Assembly: GCA_964424205.1 (NCBI GenBank)
Contig: CAYRIF010000122.1
Coordinates: forward strand, 1 to 10,405
Direction of reading: 5' to 3'
From: CAYRIF01 sp964424205
GTDB lineage: Bacteria > Bacteroidota > Bacteroidia > Cytophagales > Cyclobacteriaceae
DNA length: 10,405 nucleotides
Shown here: positions 6,491 to 10,405 of the stretch, one piece after another
Layout: every line of letters begins with the position of its first letter
How positions within the stretch are numbered: position 1 is the first letter of the stretch
Position numbers and translations under genes: made by a program
Notes under the pieces: model-generated
The model's database searches: none
What the model was told of the DNA's origin: nothing
What the model saw: only the letters and a program-made list of their open reading frames with translations

Positions 6491-6523
6491 TTATAAAGCA
6501 GTGCAACAGAAGTGCATTTATAA
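6491..6523. repeat. Second interrupted palindrome, TTATAAA-N19-TTTATAA, at the end of the Fur-like gene
   Basis: TTATAAA (6491-6497) and TTTATAA (6517-6523) are exact inverted copies. Between them GTGCA occurs twice, at 6501-6505 in the form GTGCA and again at 6512-6516, 11 bases apart and so on the same face of the helix. It overlaps the stop codon of the Fur-like gene and abuts the other inverted repeat, suggesting a compact regulatory region ahead of the ATPase. Confidence 0.3.
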
Positions 6524-6937
6524 GCCGCTACATTTGTCGCAGATGCCTTTTACTACTAAATTTACGTTTTCGGCAACAAAACCATTGGGAACGGTAATTT
6601 TAGGAATTTTATAATCGGTCAAGCAGGTGGTTGCAGTGCAGTTGGTACAATGAAAGTGTAAGTGTAAATCATGCTCGATTTCACAATGGCAGCCTTGTTG
6701 GCATAATGCGTATTTAGAAATACTGGAGCCATCATCGATTTGATGGACAATTCCTTTTTCTTCAAATGTTTTGAGTGTGCGATACAGGGTAGTTCTATCT
6801 GATTTTTCAAAATTATTTTCAACGTCACTTAACGAAACGGCCACTTCACTTTCAGTAAGAAATTTGTAGATTAACATACGCATGGCGGTCACCCGAATGT
6901 TGCTGCTTGCCAATAGATGTTCTATATTTTGATTCAT
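6518..6937 (-). CDS. Fur-family metal-responsive transcriptional regulator
   Basis: This 139-residue protein has the normal Fur-family length and plan. The N-terminal winged helix contains the recognition helix region DRTTLYRTLKTFEEKGIVH (47-65), including the conserved TLYRTL. The C-terminal dimerisation and metal domain has two CxxC pairs, CTNC (97-100) and CDKC (133-136), expected to hold a structural zinc. Residues 79-96 are rich in possible ligands (Cys79, Cys83, Cys85, His84, His89, His92, His94, His96), and Cys105 adds another. The His normally found near the second CxxC of iron-sensing Fur is replaced in the stretch ENVNL (123-127), so the sensing site differs from classical Fur. It starts 9 bases after the adaptor gene stop and is followed by the ATPase gene, so it most likely controls this metal-efflux cluster, perhaps responding to zinc or cadmium. 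PerR, Zur or another subgroup cannot be decided from sequence alone. Confidence 0.88.
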   Translation of the reverse strand: MNQNIEHLLASSNIRVTAMRMLIYKFLTESEVAVSLSDVENNFEKSDRTTLYRTLKTFEEKGIVHQIDDGSSISKYALCQQGCHCEIEHDLHLHFHCTNCTATTCLTDYKIPKITVPNGFVAENVNLVVKGICDKCSGL

Positions 6938-6946
6938 AATGTATGA

Positions 6947-8107
6947 CTAATGTTCATGTCCCCCTGCCGCATCACTACGCACCAAACTATAAGCCCCCTT
7001 TGTTAATAATTTATCTTTGGGTTTGATTGTGTTAGCGATAATTTCTACAAAACCAAGACTGTGTTTCCCTGTCTGAACTGTTACAGTTTCAAAACTATAT
7101 TGATGATTATCCTGGCTCTTTAAAGCAAGCACAACATACTCGTCACCTTTTTCTACAATCGCTTCTTCAGGCAAGGCAAAAACTTCTTTTTTGCCAATTT
7201 CTATTTCAGCTTCCACAAACATTCCAATTGCAAAGGTATGTTTTTTATCATCATCAAGATGTCCATGCACTTTTATTGTCCTCGTATCTTCCTCTATTGC
7301 CGTACCCACTAGGTGTACTGCTGCCTTATAAATACTATCGGAGGCTTCTGGAATTTTAAAAGTAATCTGCTGTTCTTTTTTGATTTTCAAAACATCTTTT
7401 TCAAAGGCTGTCAATTCAATATGGATGTGATCTGCATCTACAATTTCCATCACTACATCTTGAGGGGAAACGTACGTGCCTTTGCTAACATTTACCTCGG
7501 TTACACTTCCACTAATAGGAGAATACAGTGTAATGGTCGTATAAATATTCCCTTGTTCTACTTGGGAAGTGTTAATGTGGAGCATTTGTAATTTTTTACG
7601 TAAGCCATTGTACATTGCTTTTTCTCTGTCATAGGCCGCTTTTGCTGTCAAGTAGTTTTTTTTGGAACTTATTTTCTCATCGAAGAGCGTTTTTTGCCGC
7701 TCATATTCAGTTTTTAAAAATTGGAGCTGTTTAGATGCTTCTAAATATGCCTGCTGGATATCTATAAACTCAGGATTGGCAATCGTCACCAATGCTTGTC
7801 CTTTCCTTACTTTATCTCCAATTAGTAAATTGGATTTTTGCACGTTTCCGGCAAAGTAGGAGGTGATAACCGCTTTGTTCTGTGGGGGCACATCAATCGT
7901 TCCAGTGGTTTTAATTATTTCAGGAAACGGCTGCACAGTTATGTTACCTAAGGTCATCTTTCCATTTTTGAACTGTGCTTTCGTAATGATGATTTCGGTC
8001 TGTGTTTGCCCTTCTTCTTTTTTTGAGTCATTTGAAATTTCATTGTTACAACTGGTTAAGTCTAAAATTAACAATGTAATAAGGGTGAGGTATATTGTAT
8101 TTTTCAT
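6947..8107 (-). CDS. czcB: Periplasmic adaptor (membrane fusion) lipoprotein of a CzcCBA-type RND metal efflux system
   Basis: This 386-residue protein carries a lipoprotein signal with lipobox LTSC ending at Cys20, followed by a polar linker, so it is anchored to a membrane and works in the periplasm. It has the usual adaptor order: a first half-lipoyl segment around 79-110 with VRKGQALVTIANPE, a coiled-coil hairpin of about 114-178 rich in Lys, Glu and Gln, a second half-lipoyl segment around 192-222 (YSPISGSVTEVNVSKGTYV), a beta-barrel at about 228-300 with the GMFVEAEI strand, and a membrane-proximal domain to the end. The last residues GGHEH may bind metal weakly. It links the inner-membrane RND pump to the outer-membrane channel. 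The pump gene ends 50 bases upstream and the Fur-like gene begins 9 bases downstream, so the three look like one transcript. Metal choice (Zn, Cd, Co, Ni or Cu/Ag) cannot be read from this subunit; the neighbouring ATPase favours Zn/Cd. Confidence 0.9.
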   Translation of the reverse strand: MKNTIYLTLITLLILDLTSCNNEISNDSKKEEGQTQTEIIITKAQFKNGKMTLGNITVQPFPEIIKTTGTIDVPPQNKAVITSYFAGNVQKSNLLIGDKVRKGQALVTIANPEFIDIQQAYLEASKQLQFLKTEYERQKTLFDEKISSKKNYLTAKAAYDREKAMYNGLRKKLQMLHINTSQVEQGNIYTTITLYSPISGSVTEVNVSKGTYVSPQDVVMEIVDADHIHIELTAFEKDVLKIKKEQQITFKIPEASDSIYKAAVHLVGTAIEEDTRTIKVHGHLDDDKKHTFAIGMFVEAEIEIGKKEVFALPEEAIVEKGDEYVVLALKSQDNHQYSFETVTVQTGKHSLGFVEIIANTIKPKDKLLTKGAYSLVRSDAAGGHEH

Positions 8108-8157
8108 TTTATAAGTGTTTTAGTATCAATCCCAATAATGCTCAGGACATAAATTTT

Positions 8158-10405
8158 TTAGTCAAGTAATAAAGTGTTTATTTGGATAACGGTTTGATTG
8201 TACTGGTTTAGATTTTCCAGGTAGTTTAGTTTAATTTCATAACTATTTTCAATGCTTCTTATATATTGAAAAAAATCAATTTCACCATGCTGGAAACTCA
8301 AGGTGGCTGTTTTTAAAATTTCTTTTGAAAGCTGCTCGCCTTCAAGTTCATAATAAGCTACTGCCTCTTTGTATTTACTCAATTGTGAAAGTAACACATC
8401 TTCTTTTGCTTTTAGTTCAAATTCAAAATTACGAGTTTGTTGTGCCTGAATTTGTTGTGCAATTTTACTTGCTTTGGCTTTGGCTTTTTGCGCACCAAAA
8501 AATAATGGAATTTTCACGCCTGCTTGGAAGATGCTTATCTTCCCTTCAAGCAAATTATTTTTTCCATAACTATAATTCAGACCAATATCAGGTAAAAATT
8601 TATGTTGTTCGAAATTTTTCTTTGCCTCCACTAATTTCTCCTGCGCTTTAAAAAAGGACAGCTCTTTGTTTTTTTCTAGTGTTGCCTTATTTAAAGTAAT
8701 TTTTTCTAGCGGATGTATGAATATCGTAAAATCATCTTTTAACTGAAGTAACTTTTGAAGCTGAATATAGGCTTGTGCTACGTCTTCTTTGGCTTTTTTA
8801 TACTGCATTTGTATTTGTCTTTGTGTAGACTTCGCTGTAATTTTTTCCAAATAATTACTTTCGCCTAAATCAAAACGTCGTTGGGCATGGTGCGAAAATT
8901 TCTCATATATACTATCCAAATATTGATATACATGTTCTTTTTCTTTTGAGTATAAATATTGATAGTAGGTGCTTGTTACTTGTTTTTTAAGACGTAATTT
9001 TTGCAGTTCATATGAAACATCTGCTATTGCAAGTGCTGCTTTTTTTACTTTTTTTTGTGCGCCATACACCGTTGGAAATGCAAAATTTTGAACAATCCCG
9101 TAAGTGTCTAACAGTCCTGTATTGTTGCCAATATTGTCATTTTCACGTTCATAATAAATCTGTGTTTTGGTGAAATTGTAAGCAGATTTTACTAAAGTTT
9201 TTTCTTTTTGGATATTCAGTAAAGAGGATTTTAAGTTGGTATTATTATCCAACGCCAATTGTTGTAATTCTTCCAGTGACCATGAATTGTTTTGGGCTTG
9301 TGCTCCAAAAGATAGACATATCAATAGTACAACAGTGACTTTATTCTTAAGATGAAATCTTTTACGTTCTCGTTTGCTATCGAAAATAGCGTATAAAACG
9401 GGTAAAACTAGCAGTGTTAGTAGCGTGGAAGTGATAAGCCCTCCAATGACTACTGTTGCCAATGGTCGTTGCACTTCTGCGCCAGCACCAGTTGAAATTG
9501 CCATGGGTAAAAAACCAAAAGCTGCAGCCAATGCGGTCAGTAAAACAGCGCGTAGGCGACTTTTTGCCCCAAAGATAATCAGTTCATCATCTGTTTTCAT
9601 CCCTTGGTGTTTTAATGCTTTAAACGCTTCTATTAATACAATACCATTGAGTACGGCAATACCAAACAGTGCGATAAATCCAACCCCGGCTGAAATACTA
9701 AAAGGCAAATCTCGTATCCATAAAAATAGTATACCACCAACGGCTGCAAAAGGGATGGCTGAGTAAATGATTAGGGCTTCTTTGGTAGATTTAAAAGCAA
9801 AGTATAGTAGGATGAAAATCAAAATTAGGGCAATAGGTACAGCCACTTTAAGTCGTGCCTTAGCAGATTCTAGGTTTTTAAATTGCCCACCATACGTTAC
9901 TGAATAGCCAATGGGAATTTCAACTTTAGTTTCAATGTTGCTTTTTATATCATCCACTACAGACTGTAAATCTCTGTCACGAACATTGACACCAATGACG
10001 ACTCTACGTTTGGTGTCGTCCCTTGAAATTTTGGCGGATCCCTTTTGATAAGTAATGGTTGCCAATTCACTTAATGGAATTTTTCCGCCTGCGGGTAAAT
10101 CGACATACAAGTTTTGCAAATCGTTAATATCACGACGTTTGCTTTTATCTAAACGCAGCACCAAATCGAATTTTTTTTCACCTTCAAAAACGCTACCAGT
10201 TTTATAACCAGAAAATCCCATTGAAATCATTTCGTTTAAATCGGAAATGTTTAGACCATAGCGTGCTATTTTATTCCTGTTAAATTTCACATTCATTTGT
10301 GGTAAACCGGCTGTTTTTTCGACAATAATATCCGCGGCACCTGTTACGTCCGCAATGGCTCGCTTAATTTCATTTGCTTTTGTATTGAGGAGTTCTAAAT
10401 TATCG
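8158..10405 (-). CDS. czcA: CzcA/CusA-family RND metal pump fused to a TolC/CzcC-like outer membrane factor (partial, N-terminal part missing)
   Basis: The frame is open to the window edge; the ATG at 10296 is internal, since the 36 codons before it continue the CusA-type porter domain (ADVTGAADIIVEKTAGLPQ). Using 10296 as residue 1, residues 1-145 are porter domain (ARYGLNISDLNEM is typical of CusA/CzcA), and 150-304 hold the last membrane helices (TM8-12), with GFIALFGIAVLNGIVLIEA at 206-224. The frame then runs through a basic stretch (KRERKRFHLKNK, 308-319) and a signal-peptide-like segment ending GAQAQ (331-335) into about 375 residues of outer membrane factor with long coiled coils, closing at 712. 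OMF landmarks are WSLEELQQLALDNN (339-352) and KIPLFFGAQKAKAKA (595-609). No Met occurs between residues 265 and 497, so the channel part has no separate ATG start. Similar long CzcA/CusA-TolC proteins are, as I recall, annotated in Bacteroidota. The TM4 metal-specificity motif lies outside the window. Confidence 0.9.
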   Translation of the reverse strand, partial: DNLELLNTKANEIKRAIADVTGAADIIVEKTAGLPQMNVKFNRNKIARYGLNISDLNEMISMGFSGYKTGSVFEGEKKFDLVLRLDKSKRRDINDLQNLYVDLPAGGKIPLSELATITYQKGSAKISRDDTKRRVVIGVNVRDRDLQSVVDDIKSNIETKVEIPIGYSVTYGGQFKNLESAKARLKVAVPIALILIFILLYFAFKSTKEALIIYSAIPFAAVGGILFLWIRDLPFSISAGVGFIALFGIAVLNGIVLIEAFKALKHQGMKTDDELIIFGAKSRLRAVLLTALAAAFGFLPMAISTGAGAEVQRPLATVVIGGLITSTLLTLLVLPVLYAIFDSKRERKRFHLKNKVTVVLLICLSFGAQAQNNSWSLEELQQLALDNNTNLKSSLLNIQKEKTLVKSAYNFTKTQIYYERENDNIGNNTGLLDTYGIVQNFAFPTVYGAQKKVKKAALAIADVSYELQKLRLKKQVTSTYYQYLYSKEKEHVYQYLDSIYEKFSHHAQRRFDLGESNYLEKITAKSTQRQIQMQYKKAKEDVAQAYIQLQKLLQLKDDFTIFIHPLEKITLNKATLEKNKELSFFKAQEKLVEAKKNFEQHKFLPDIGLNYSYGKNNLLEGKISIFQAGVKIPLFFGAQKAKAKASKIAQQIQAQQTRNFEFELKAKEDVLLSQLSKYKEAVAYYELEGEQLSKEILKTATLSFQHGEIDFFQYIRSIENSYEIKLNYLENLNQYNQTVIQINTLLLD
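9292..9375 (-). other. Junction of the pump and channel domains with an embedded signal-peptide-like segment
   Basis: This stretch encodes KRERKRFHLKNK, a hydrophobic run VTVVLLICLSF and then GAQAQ, which has the shape of a signal peptide with a signal peptidase I site after AQA. RND proteins end in the cytoplasm after TM12, while the outer membrane factor must be in the periplasm and outer membrane. This segment would act as a thirteenth membrane crossing and could be cut to free the channel part. Confidence 0.6.

Noticed and set aside
9374..9766. Plus-strand open frame of 130 codons opposite the RND membrane helices
   Set aside because: The complement of hydrophobic helix codons often leaves long open frames; the product resembles no family and the sense strand is clearly coding.

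Overview
The window looks like a stretch of a Bacteroidota chromosome (Flavobacteriia/Cytophagia type; the exact lineage cannot be read from the sequence). The reasons are low GC, little Shine-Dalgarno signal before starts, -7 promoter elements of the TAnnTTTG kind, N-terminal signals typical of that phylum, and a CzcA-type metal pump fused to its outer-membrane channel. All seven genes I can support lie on the minus strand, so transcription runs from high to low coordinates. The first and last genes are cut by the window edges.

Right half (10405 to 4517): a metal-efflux cluster. In transcription order it holds an RND pump of the CzcA/CusA family fused to a TolC/CzcC-like outer membrane factor, a CzcB-like lipoprotein adaptor, a Fur-family regulator and a P1B-2 (Zn/Cd/Pb) ATPase. 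The first three are separated by 50 and 9 bases. The ATPase follows after 60 bases that hold a perfect inverted repeat overlapping a possible promoter. Together they suggest two-step export: the ATPase moves metal from cytoplasm to periplasm, the RND/adaptor/OMF assembly moves it out of the cell, and the Fur-like protein probably senses the metal.

Middle (4516 to 3996): 521 bases without a gene, with a loose repeat family spaced about 160 bases apart and a possible promoter.

Left half (3995 to 301): a sugar-oxidation module. It has a GMC flavoprotein with a cysteine cluster, like the catalytic subunit of glucoside 3-dehydrogenase, and, 3 bases later, a gluconate 2-dehydrogenase subunit-3-like small subunit with a Tat-type lipoprotein signal. 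After a 416-base gap comes a secreted TIM-barrel protein of the sugar isomerase/epimerase family. The gap holds a likely terminator and a cluster of overlapping inverted repeats. A plausible pathway is periplasmic oxidation of glycosides to 3-keto sugars followed by further conversion by the TIM-barrel protein; substrates are inferred only.

Left edge (246 to 1): the N-terminal half of a DinB-superfamily (DUF1572-like) protein.

I saw no tRNA, rRNA, CRISPR array, transposase or integrase. The points most worth checking are the pump-channel fusion with a signal-peptide-like segment inside it, the palindromes before the ATPase, and the structured element at about 1340-1490.
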